A stretch of 10,745 bases of DNA from assembly GCA_964477035.1 (NCBI GenBank), contig CAYZCW010000025.1, positions 1 through 10,745 of the forward strand, written 5' to 3'. Below, one piece after another: positions 1 through 8,700 of this stretch. Source of the stretch: SLSG01 sp964477035. GTDB taxonomy: Bacteria > Bacteroidota > Bacteroidia > Bacteroidales > UBA7960. The notes under the pieces were generated by a model that saw nothing but the letters and a program-made list of their open reading frames with translations, was not told the origin of the DNA and searched no databases. Position numbers and translations under genes: made by a program. The first letter of the stretch is position 1; every line of letters starts with the position of its first letter.

Positions 1-27
1 ACCGCGACCACACTTCTGCGCTTTTGA

Positions 28-507
28 GGTCAGAAAACGCTTGCGCTGTCGGATAACACAGCTCTGCTTTTAGGCTCGCTCGGCACTCGTGTTCCGGGCA
101 TAAGTAAGGGGTTCGAGATTCTTGAGGAAGATTCGAACACTTTTCTCATCGGAAGTACGTACGTTCTTGAAATTGCTTATTACAGACGTTCACAGAAGAA
201 TGGCTGGACGTTCGTATTGACAAATGAACTTGAATCCTGCAAAGAAGATCCGGCTCCGGACAAGCTCTTGAGAAGCGTTCGGATCACTATTCAGGAACAC
301 TTAAACAGACTGGATTCAGCCCTTTCAACTGGAGCGCAGGAGATAAGGGCGACTCTCAACGATGGAGAAGGAATCAGGGAGTTGCTCAAGAGGCTTTACG
401 AAAGAAATCCCGAGGTGGTTGACGTTTCCTTTATCGACAGTGATAGCATTCTGAGGTTTATCTACCCTGAGGAATACGTGTATGTAGAGGGAGAGTGGAT
501 AGTGTGA
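28..507 (+). pseudogene. 3' part of a possible Cache/PDC-like sensor gene, frame-interrupted and truncated
   Basis: An open frame runs from position 28 to a TGA at 505-507, with a TGA at 25-27 just before it. The only ATG, GTG or TTG start in this frame is TTG 217, which would give 96 residues, but the translation upstream of it (for example ALSDNTALLLGSLG) also looks like protein. Reading the window's first bases in frame 3 gives RDHTSALLRSENA, which would join smoothly to frame 1 near position 42 if one base were skipped. I therefore read it as the tail of a longer gene with a frameshift, although a short gene starting at TTG 217 is possible. The last ~45 residues (ERNPEVVDVSFIDSDSILRF, then YPEEYVYVEG) have the pattern of a Cache/PDC extracytoplasmic sensor domain, which would normally continue further. 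The stop codon lies inside the 503-529 repeat, suggesting truncation by it. No membrane segment is visible. Family assignment is tentative. Confidence 0.45.
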
Positions 508-529
508 AAAATGGAGTCTGATACTATTT
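503..529 (+). repeat. Left copy of 27-base inverted repeat
   Basis: This stretch matches the reverse complement of 10446-10472 at 24 of 27 bases. It includes the exact block TGTGAAAAATGGAG, then CTGA and CTATTT. The three differences are single substitutions. It supplies the stop codon of the upstream plus-strand frame. Similar sequences with a 'GGGTC..GGCTCC' core occur as short interspersed, REP-like elements in many bacterial genomes; placing this copy in such a family is inference. Confidence 0.7.
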
Positions 530-919
530 GAATTCTGCACCATTATACCACATTATTCGCCTGTACTTCACTATTCATGCGCTTTATGTGCTTTTTCAGG
601 AAGCCCTATTTAATCTTGACGAATTCATAAGACTTTCAGATCTTCTTCCTGCGATTTCTTCCATTTTGCTGTCAAAGTTGAGATTGAGCAGTGAAGAATG
701 TGATAAGAACCAAGTTTAGTAACGGAATCATAGAATATGAGGAAGAACCAAATCACGGCAGATGTATTCGGTCTGTTCTAGAACCGTCTTTACAGCTTGC
801 TCCTGCAAGTCAGTGCTCCAGTTCGTTTGAGTTCGGTAGAACGCGCATAAAGAATAAACTGCATTCGTTGTTCGCAAAAACTACGATTATCATTTAAGAT
901 GCCTAGTTTATGGGATACC
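530..919. other. Intergenic stretch, no convincing gene
   Basis: This lies between the truncated plus-strand gene and the 3' end of the helicase gene, which face each other. A GTG-started plus-strand frame at 691-897 (68 residues, beginning MKNVIRTKFSNGIIEYEEE) and another at 528-719 are open, but neither has a clear ribosome binding site or a recognisable domain, and their composition is not convincing; 691-897 could be a gene remnant. I see no strong stem-loop plus T-run downstream of the helicase stop. A GGG-ATA-CCC palindrome at 912-920 is too short to call a terminator. A minus-strand TATAAT at 542-547 is described separately. Confidence 0.5.
542..550 (-). promoter_or_regulatory. Possible extended -10 element reading leftward
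   Basis: On the minus strand the sequence reads TGGTATAAT, a perfect -10 hexamer with a TGn extension. No good -35 is seen at 16-18 bases upstream. A transcript from here would run through the 503-529 repeat and antisense to the plus-strand sensor-like frame. It may be chance in AT-rich DNA. Confidence 0.25.
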
Positions 920-3900
920 CTACTCATAACTGGCAACTGTGTTCTGAGTTCCAAGATATGGTTTAAGGAAATCTATCACTTTGCTTCTATCCAGTATTTC
1001 GTGGAATGACTGGTTAGAGTAGTTTCTCAAACATCCATAGCAACTCGCTTTGCCATCGTCTTCCTTTCCGCAATCGCAGTTTTCGACTATTCTCAGAGTT
1101 TCTAATAGAATCTCTTCAAGCCGGTGTTCTTGAACTACTCTCCTTACATGACCAGCACCACCGGGAACAGAATCAAACAGTACTAATGTCGGTAAACGAT
1201 TAGACTTGTATCTAAAGACTCCATTAATATCATTTCTATCGATTTCTAGAGAGCTGCTTATACTCTCTAGGATGCCATATAGAAGCGAATACCAGAGTGA
1301 GTAATCGGGTTCGTTGCAGTAATCCTCAAAGGAGATCTCAAGTATATCTGTAAGAAACTCATATCCGAGGACTATGTGTCTTTCAAACTGGCCTTTGCAT
1401 TTATTTCCGAAGTGGTCGCTGTGCTTTTCAAGTCTCTCATCCCTTCCAACTAACGCAAAACCACAGTTCTTGCAAATGGAAAACCCTTTTCCACCAGCAT
1501 TGTTTATGACCGCTAGAGTTCCTTCAGAAGAGCTAATGGAGATATTCAATCCTGCAACATTCTCATGACTTGTATTACTTTGTGTATCTCCGATAGTCTT
1601 TGAAGAGAAGTAATACCGGCTTGAGAAGGTCTTTGTTAGCTTCTTCGCTGATGGCTTAACTGGAGAATCGCCTATCATCCCGAATTCTGGTGTAATGTAG
1701 CTTCCAGAACGACTGTATTTCTCTCCACAAACTGGACAAGCTTCCGACAATTCTTTTTCCGAACGTTCCTCCAATGAACTGGCAAAATAGCCGCAACGAT
1801 CGCATATGACAAACCTATTCTTTGGAAATTCTTTACCCTGCCTCCTCTTTATGTATCTGCTTGTCCAAACGTATCCATCGGCAATCACTTGACTCCCAGG
1901 CGCATATTCAGAAAGTGCGATCTTCATGTCCCGTGAAAGCTCCACTGTCATCCCTTGTGGGTGATGGTATGTCTGCAAATCGATCACGTCAACGGGGAAT
2001 CCATATTTTGGTATGACGTTGTTCTGTGAAAGGTAACCGATTATCTGTCGGTCCTTAAGTGTTTTAATGGTTTCCTGCATCCTGCTTGCTATTCTGTAGT
2101 TTCTTTGTCTGCTGGATTCCTCCATATTGGCCTCTAGTGCCTCGATATCTTTTTCAATCTTTTCTGTTGCAGTTTCTAATGATCCATCTGTATTGCTCAT
2201 AAGCTTATCTAGCCAACTCCAGTCATCGACTCCCAACTTCTTATGAAGCTCTTGGGGGACAACTGTTTTCAAAGCGCACAACAGGCTATCGGGCTTCTTT
2301 AAGAGGAATTCCTTGAAGGCATTGGTGCCAGAGCCTCTCTTGTTAAAGAAGAATGATTCGCAAGATCCAAAATACTTAGGGTTTTCTTTCCAGAAGGCAG
2401 CAATAGCGACAGAATTCATATGACGGAGTATGATTTTGAAGTTCTTTAACTCGAACTTTGGTGGTTTTATCACTCCGGAGACCATTTTCATTGGGTCTTT
2501 GAAATAGAAGAGGTCATGAGATCTACGTTTTGCGTAAGTGAGTGAGAATGCAGTCGAGTCACTGCGCCTTCCAGCTCGTCCAGCTCTTTGAATGTAGTTG
2601 GCAGGAGTTGGTGGCATATTCCTCATCAAGATCGTTTCAAGCTGCCCAACATCAATACCTAGTTCGAAAGTTGTTGAACAACTGAGCACATTGATTTCAC
2701 CTTTATAAAATCTGTCTTGCTTCTCGGCCGCGTTTTGTGAAGTTAACTGTGCAGTATGTTCGGCTACTTCCATCAATTTCGGTTCAATAGACATATAGAG
2801 ATTTCTGTAATGATTGTCCTTCATCTCTTCTTCCAGATTCACTTTCTTCAGCTTACCGTCGCATTTGTAACTTGGGCATACATCGTGCACAGATCTCAAA
2901 GTCAGCTTCTCACACTTTGAACAACGATAAAAATCGTTAGGATTAACTCCGATTCCCATTGCAAGCTCCCAGAATTCATGTCTTGCTCTGTAGACTGTTC
3001 CTACGGATCTTTCACTGGATTCAACAAAGACTTCTTTCCAGGCTGAAGATTCTTTTCTAAAGAGATCCTTTTCCCAAATATCTTTCAGCAGAGATTTTCC
3101 TTCAGATTCGTAGTTTTTAATACCAAGCTTATAAAGAATTTTAGTGAGATAATCTAGTCTTCTGTTTGACAGATATTCTTTTGAAGGATACCAGCTGTTT
3201 ATGTTACGTTCCTTTCCGGAGAGCTTGAAAGAATACTGCTGATTCTTAGGTTCGAAAAACTCGTCTGTAGGCCGAACGCCCTCCGGAAACTCTATTGCCC
3301 CATATATTCTGAAAGAATCCAGAAGCTCTTTGTATGTGTCTGTTATCTCCTGATCAGAGAGCCCCATTTCTCTAAGTCTCTTTGGAGGCTTCCATTTACT
3401 GGGTATCCTGAAAGAGTATCCGACTATTCCGAGTCCCTCTAAGCTATTTCTACCGCTTCTTGCAAGAAACTCATAGAGTATCCAACACCAACATTGATTT
3501 TTCTTTTCTGTACGGCTCTTTTCCTGGGAGAAGAATCCCAATTGATCAACATGATTCAAAACACACTCGGCCAGGTCATTTATAGACCATTCGTCTTTCA
3601 CGATTCTTTGGTAGTTTGCCTTAAGGGCATCTACAATAAGCCTTCGCCTGAGGATTTGAGAATACGAGTCGCCAAGATATGTAGAGAAGAAAGCGGCTTC
3701 CTGTCTGCTGTCCGAGAATACAAGAAGGCGACGAGTGCTTCTAAGTGTGGACGTCACTTCTGTGTAAGTGTCCCATTCATCGTCTACAGTCTTTGGATTT
3801 TCCGTTTCCATCTCTTGAGAGTGTCTATAAAGAGAAGTTGCAAGTACACTTGTTGCAGACTCGTCACCAATCACTAGCCGTCTTACTACCGACAAAAGGG

Positions 3901-5770
3901 AATTGGATGATCCGCATCTCGGACATTTATGGACTTCGCCAGAAGTAGATTTAACCTTGATTAACTGGATTGTATGCTCTTTACCGCAGTTGCATTTGTT
4001 GCCGAGTAAGTCCTTTTTTTGGATTGAACCGCATTTTACACAGAGAATATACTCGTCTTCCGGAGCGAATGATGATTCTTCGCTTTCCAATTCATCTTCT
4101 GCGATAGAGTAATCGGCGAAACCACCATCAACCACTAGATAGAACTGAAGCGAATGGTTGTCACCTTGGAGCTCTTCAACAGCTTGCCTTAACTTTTCTT
4201 CAACAGTGTAGCCGACTATGTAAAGCTGCCCGCAATTCTTGCACACAGCGCACTCAAACGCCGGATACTCCTCAGAATCAACGATGACTCCATTGTGTTT
4301 TTCGAGAAAGAGCCTCTTTTTAGGGTAGAAGGAAACATAGCCACCTTCAAGAGTTTTGATAAAAAGATGATATCTTGCATGTAATAAAGCCAGGTCTTCG
4401 GTTGAGTGTTTTAGCTTGTTGGCTAGAGCCACCATTGAAACGAGTTTTCTTTTCCGGTCAAGATCTCCAGGAAAGATCTCTGAAGCTACTTCCGAAATCT
4501 CCTTTGGTCCTTTTTCGAGAAGAAGTCGCAGTTTGATTACTCTCGAATCCCTTTTGAAAACATTAAACAATAATGCTCGCCAGTCTTTGGCATTCTTCTT
4601 TGAGCTCTCGATGATTTGATTCGGAACTTCAGCCTCCGAAAGCATAGCGAGTAGTCTTGATGTATCGGGTTCCTTTGAGTTGTCCAGTTCACAATTCAGC
4701 TGGTCATAAATGTTGTCTTCTGGCATTCCCCAATTCTCTTCTAATGCGAAGTTTCTCCTATGTCCAAGTACGACATCTTGAAGTTCCGGGACACCCTCTT
4801 CCCAGCAGAAAACCTCACCAAACAAGTCGCTACCAAATCTGGCAATACTCTTTAGAGTATCGACATCTCTTGATCCGCCGATAGTAGCGCTTGTTGCAAC
4901 ACAATTCAGTGGAGACGGTTCAGAACTGTAGACTCTTTGCTTGAGTCGACGAATCAACAAAGAAGTCTCAATCCCTTTTGCACCACTATACGAATGCGCC
5001 TCATCAAGTATCAGGAAACGCCAGAACTTCGCGTAATCTCCATCGAACAAAACGTTATCATCTGGCCTGAGAAGTAAGTATTCGAGCATTGCATAGTTAG
5101 TAATTAGAATGTTTGGTGGAGTCTGTCTCATCCTTTCTCTGGAAAGCAGTTCGTTCTTCAGTGGAGAGCGGTTGTTGTGGATTCTCATGAACTTCTCTTC
5201 GGCTTTCTTGTTTTCTTCGAGGGTCTCTCCAGTGTATATGCCGAACGTTATTTCACTGCAGTTGGCGAGAAGGGAGCGCATCCTCTTCATTTGATCGTTC
5301 GCAAGAGCATTCATAGGATACAGAAGCAAAGCTCTCACTCCGGGGCAAAGAGTATTTTTCTCCATTTCCTTTAAAAGACTGTCCAGAATCGGTATTAGAA
5401 ACGATTCCGTCTTTCCACTGCCAGTACCAGTGGCCACAACCACGTTTCGATTAAGAGTAACGATCTTTCTTATACTTTCTTCTTGGTGTCTATAAAGAGG
5501 ACGATCGATGTCCAGATTTTCAGTAGAGAACTGCAGAAAACCTTTGGAAAGCACACCTTCTTCTACTAATCCTCGGATGGTAGCCCCGTTTTCGAACGGA
5601 GGCGTCGCTTCAAGTATAGGACCCTTGAAGAACTTGTCTTTATGGTTTAGTAGTATGTTTAGTTGATCTCTCAATTCGTGGTCAGAGAAATTGAAGGTCG
5701 TTCTCAAGTAGCTTAGATAGTTTTCAACAATGTCTTCAGTCGCCTTGATAGGATCAAACAAGCTCTCCAT
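920..5770 (-). CDS. druE: Large DEAH-box helicase with C-terminal DUF1998/MZB domain (DruE-like)
   Basis: Superfamily 2 helicase, cytoplasmic, probably acting on invading DNA as the motor of an anti-phage system. Numbering is from ATG 5770 (1,616 residues). RecA-like domain 1 has a Q-motif region (YRHQ, 93-96), Walker A ATGTGSGKT (113-121), DEAH (256-259) and ATSAT (292-296). Domain 2 has LLVFSDSRQ (682-690), TTFELGIDVG (from 1033) and QRAGRAGRR (1061-1069). Cys pairs lie at 507/510/513, 577/580/593/595, 616/619, 950/953/965/970, 1323/1326/1345/1348 and 1433/1436. The C-terminus has CDCG and CYGC (1565-1580) followed by LRNYSNQ, the MrfA/YprA-type MZB zinc site. The start is ambiguous: ATG 5794 lacks a ribosome site, ATG 5770 touches GGGAG, and TTG 5761 has GGGAG nine bases away. 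All keep the family-typical DPI..TE....YL start. It overlaps the upstream gene, so translation is probably coupled. Helicase identity is near certain; the Druantia III label is inferred. Confidence 0.9.
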   Translation of the reverse strand: MESLFDPIKATEDIVENYLSYLRTTFNFSDHELRDQLNILLNHKDKFFKGPILEATPPFENGATIRGLVEEGVLSKGFLQFSTENLDIDRPLYRHQEESIRKIVTLNRNVVVATGTGSGKTESFLIPILDSLLKEMEKNTLCPGVRALLLYPMNALANDQMKRMRSLLANCSEITFGIYTGETLEENKKAEEKFMRIHNNRSPLKNELLSRERMRQTPPNILITNYAMLEYLLLRPDDNVLFDGDYAKFWRFLILDEAHSYSGAKGIETSLLIRRLKQRVYSSEPSPLNCVATSATIGGSRDVDTLKSIARFGSDLFGEVFCWEEGVPELQDVVLGHRRNFALEENWGMPEDNIYDQLNCELDNSKEPDTSRLLAMLSEAEVPNQIIESSKKNAKDWRALLFNVFKRDSRVIKLRLLLEKGPKEISEVASEIFPGDLDRKRKLVSMVALANKLKHSTEDLALLHARYHLFIKTLEGGYVSFYPKKRLFLEKHNGVIVDSEEYPAFECAVCKNCGQLYIVGYTVEEKLRQAVEELQGDNHSLQFYLVVDGGFADYSIAEDELESEESSFAPEDEYILCVKCGSIQKKDLLGNKCNCGKEHTIQLIKVKSTSGEVHKCPRCGSSNSLLSVVRRLVIGDESATSVLATSLYRHSQEMETENPKTVDDEWDTYTEVTSTLRSTRRLLVFSDSRQEAAFFSTYLGDSYSQILRRRLIVDALKANYQRIVKDEWSINDLAECVLNHVDQLGFFSQEKSRTEKKNQCWCWILYEFLARSGRNSLEGLGIVGYSFRIPSKWKPPKRLREMGLSDQEITDTYKELLDSFRIYGAIEFPEGVRPTDEFFEPKNQQYSFKLSGKERNINSWYPSKEYLSNRRLDYLTKILYKLGIKNYESEGKSLLKDIWEKDLFRKESSAWKEVFVESSERSVGTVYRARHEFWELAMGIGVNPNDFYRCSKCEKLTLRSVHDVCPSYKCDGKLKKVNLEEEMKDNHYRNLYMSIEPKLMEVAEHTAQLTSQNAAEKQDRFYKGEINVLSCSTTFELGIDVGQLETILMRNMPPTPANYIQRAGRAGRRSDSTAFSLTYAKRRSHDLFYFKDPMKMVSGVIKPPKFELKNFKIILRHMNSVAIAAFWKENPKYFGSCESFFFNKRGSGTNAFKEFLLKKPDSLLCALKTVVPQELHKKLGVDDWSWLDKLMSNTDGSLETATEKIEKDIEALEANMEESSRQRNYRIASRMQETIKTLKDRQIIGYLSQNNVIPKYGFPVDVIDLQTYHHPQGMTVELSRDMKIALSEYAPGSQVIADGYVWTSRYIKRRQGKEFPKNRFVICDRCGYFASSLEERSEKELSEACPVCGEKYSRSGSYITPEFGMIGDSPVKPSAKKLTKTFSSRYYFSSKTIGDTQSNTSHENVAGLNISISSSEGTLAVINNAGGKGFSICKNCGFALVGRDERLEKHSDHFGNKCKGQFERHIVLGYEFLTDILEISFEDYCNEPDYSLWYSLLYGILESISSSLEIDRNDINGVFRYKSNRLPTLVLFDSVPGGAGHVRRVVQEHRLEEILLETLRIVENCDCGKEDDGKASCYGCLRNYSNQSFHEILDRSKVIDFLKPYLGTQNTVASYE

Positions 5771-8700
5771 CTCCCAGCTCGAACGAAGCCTCATCAACCA
5801 TGATATGATGCTTCCGATGCTCTTCGTCTATGTCATCCCAGAATACTCTTCTACATAATGGACAGTACATTGCACCATCGCCACCAGGCTTATCGACAAG
5901 CATCGTTATCTTCTTTGAATCCATGTCGACAGTGAAATAACATAGGCCGAAGTCAAATCTCTTACCTCGAAAATCTCTCTTTATATGACCTGAGAATAGG
6001 ATTTCGCTTTCTCCACCAACTTCGTGATCTTCAATATCCTGTATGCTCATTTTTTCGTCAGACGAAGATTTGTGAACAGTTATATCAGACCTATGATTAG
6101 GCCCCGAAAAGCTGGTTATTAGCAAACCCAGGTTTTGCATCTTTTCAAGCACAAAGCCTGTGTTATAAAAGTCGATTTCGAATTTGAGATCGTTTTCGAG
6201 GTCATCATAAGTATTGTCTACGTCCAAAAATCCATCATCAATTAAAAACGCAGCTATCAGCTTCTTGCTGAAAGCATCCGAATCAAGAAGAATAGAGACA
6301 CTCTCTTCACCGTCTTGCAATGATTGCTTCTTCAGAAGCTGGACCGACCGTCCGTACTTCTTCCAGATGGTTACTACTCTATTCTTAGGGTGTCCAAGTT
6401 CTTTCCAATTTATAATCAATGATTTTTGCTTCCCTTTCAATGGTTTAATTTCATATTTGAAGTCAAGGATCTTCCATTTACGTCTTATATAAACAAGAGG
6501 AACATTTATCTGTTGTCCGTTAGTTCTATTGACACCTTTTAGAACGATCATCAAGCTATCGCGCTTATCTTCACTTCTAACTGTATCGCTGAACTCAAGG
6601 AGGTTGACCGTAACAATTCTGTCGTTTCCGAAGTGAAGTTTCTGCGATTGTTCGGTATCTTCAAGACTGACTTCAATATTGTTTTCGAGTATTTTTGGCA
6701 AGAATATCTCGATTTCTCCCAACTCTTCATGCCAGATCTCTTCTATTGTTATTCTCCATTCAGCTTCGCTTTTCTTCCTCCACCTTATGGCTGGTATCTC
6801 AATGGCGAAATCAATAGAGGTCCCATTCATTGAACGAATCTGTCCGTCAAGATAGACCATAGATGTCGGGAAGATCAGGCTGCTCTTGCCCGAAGCATTT
6901 CCAAGACTTTCATCGGTCCAATGAATGAAAAATCCGGAGTCAAGATCCGTGTCTATTTTGCCTTCTGCTATACGATTAGTCGGCACAAAAAACTCTTTTG
7001 AGAAAACCAGATCAATCCTTGGAATATACCTGAACTGTTCGCGATGAAAATGCCCTTTTTTATGCCGAATTGTTACTGCAAAATCTCCATAGTTGTCATC
7101 TATAAGTCCTTCTAGAGGTAGAATTGAGGGATCTGCGTTGTCTTGTTTTTCTTCGCAAAAGAGTCTTCTGAAATCTTTGTAGCCAATCTTCTTCTTGAAT
7201 GTTTTTCCTTGGAACTCTATGCTAAGATTTTCGAGTTCGTCAATGTCGCTTGTGTACAGTTCGATTCTTGGTGTTTCGGGGCCGATAAAGATCGGGTAAC
7301 CGTTTGCCACAATATGGGGGTTTGTCTTACCCACTATCCTCGAGCGCTGGAATGGCTCTTTATCAAACAGATTTATTTCTATGTCGTCGCCTCTTATGAA
7401 ATACTGATCGCGTCCATCATAAGAGATCTCGAACGCAGAGAAATCTTCATATTTGCATCTTGCTGGAAGGTGCCTTTTTTCTTGCTTATCAACAAGAGTT
7501 AGCCCCGAAGGAAGAAGTAGGTAGTAGAGATCATAATCCTGGGAACAATCTTCGATCAACTCTCCCTGATTGTCGAACAACAAGTATGGTTTTGCATCAC
7601 TCATGAGATTGGCTTGCCATTCTCGTTCCAAATTGCCGTCGAACGACAGGGAAAGTTTGATTTTTGGAGCCAGCCTTTTTAGGACAAAGGTTTTTTCGAT
7701 TGTGTACAGAGTACCTCCACGAACCCGGAGATCAAGAATCACGTTCTGCTCTTCATCTTTTGTATTAACTACTAGTGAAGCAGTTCTTTGTCCCTTGTGA
7801 ACAAGGCGCGATTCTGACATTGTAATGAAAATACTTCCCTCGTCAGGATTCCATGAGAGATATGGATACGGAATCCTTATGTTCTTTGTATTTGGATTCT
7901 TGCTTTCTTTTACGGTATTCATATAGTATCTTTTCGGAGTTATCAGCTTTCTGATACCAACAGGAAATGGGGAGGAATGCTTCCTATTCAGGCTGTCATG
8001 ACTTTGCCTAATATGACTATCCTCAGTCTTATCTTCCCACCACTGTTGCATCTGCTCTACTATTCGTCTTGATACTTTCGTCTCAATATCAAGCGTAATA
8101 CTCTTGCCTTCTTTGAGATTCCTGAGTAGTCTAATGCATTCAGAAACAAAATCTGAAGCACTTTCTTCACCAAGTAGGAGGAAGTATTTGGTAGATTTAT
8201 TCAAATACTCAAAACTCGAGATACCGTGTTCTGAGCTATCAACAAGTTCCAATTCCTTCAGAAGCTCTTTTTTCTCATTCTCAACTTCAGAAAGTAGACC
8301 AGGAAGATTATCTTCAGAAATTTGTCTGTCGAGAACCGAGAAACATATTTTGACGGCTTCCTGAGCTGTTAATCCGTGTCTTGCCAGTTCGTCAATAAGA
8401 TCGAATTGTTCCTGAAGTCTTTGTTTACCTATTTCAATATCACCATGGCCGATTTTGGTTATCTGATGCAATAACATCCTCCATAAGAAAGTAACAATGA
8501 ACGAGTCCTTTCCAAGCTTACTTAGAAGCATCTCCATTTTCTGTTGAAATACTCGCTTTCGGCTTTCAACATCATTCACAGAATTGCTTATCTTCTTTAT
8601 TTCTCCTAGGATGTCGAAGATCTTGTGTAGATTTCTCTCTCGATGTCCGACATTTCGACTATCGTGTTCGCCGCGTTTTTTCTTTATGAAAGGTCTCTTA

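Noticed and set aside
528..897. Two plus-strand ORFs of 63 and 68 residues
   Set aside because: No ribosome site, no recognised domain, uncertain composition; kept only as a possible remnant in the intergenic description.
912..920. GGG-ATA-CCC palindrome at the helicase stop as a terminator
   Set aside because: The stem is only three bases and no T-run follows on either strand.
3494..3877. 127-residue plus-strand ORF inside the helicase gene
   Set aside because: It is antisense to a clearly conserved helicase coding region, has no ribosome site or recognisable domain, and is a frame shadow.
7143..7502. 119-residue plus-strand ORF inside the DruH-like gene
   Set aside because: Antisense to the long coding frame, with Phe/Cys-rich composition typical of reverse-strand shadows.
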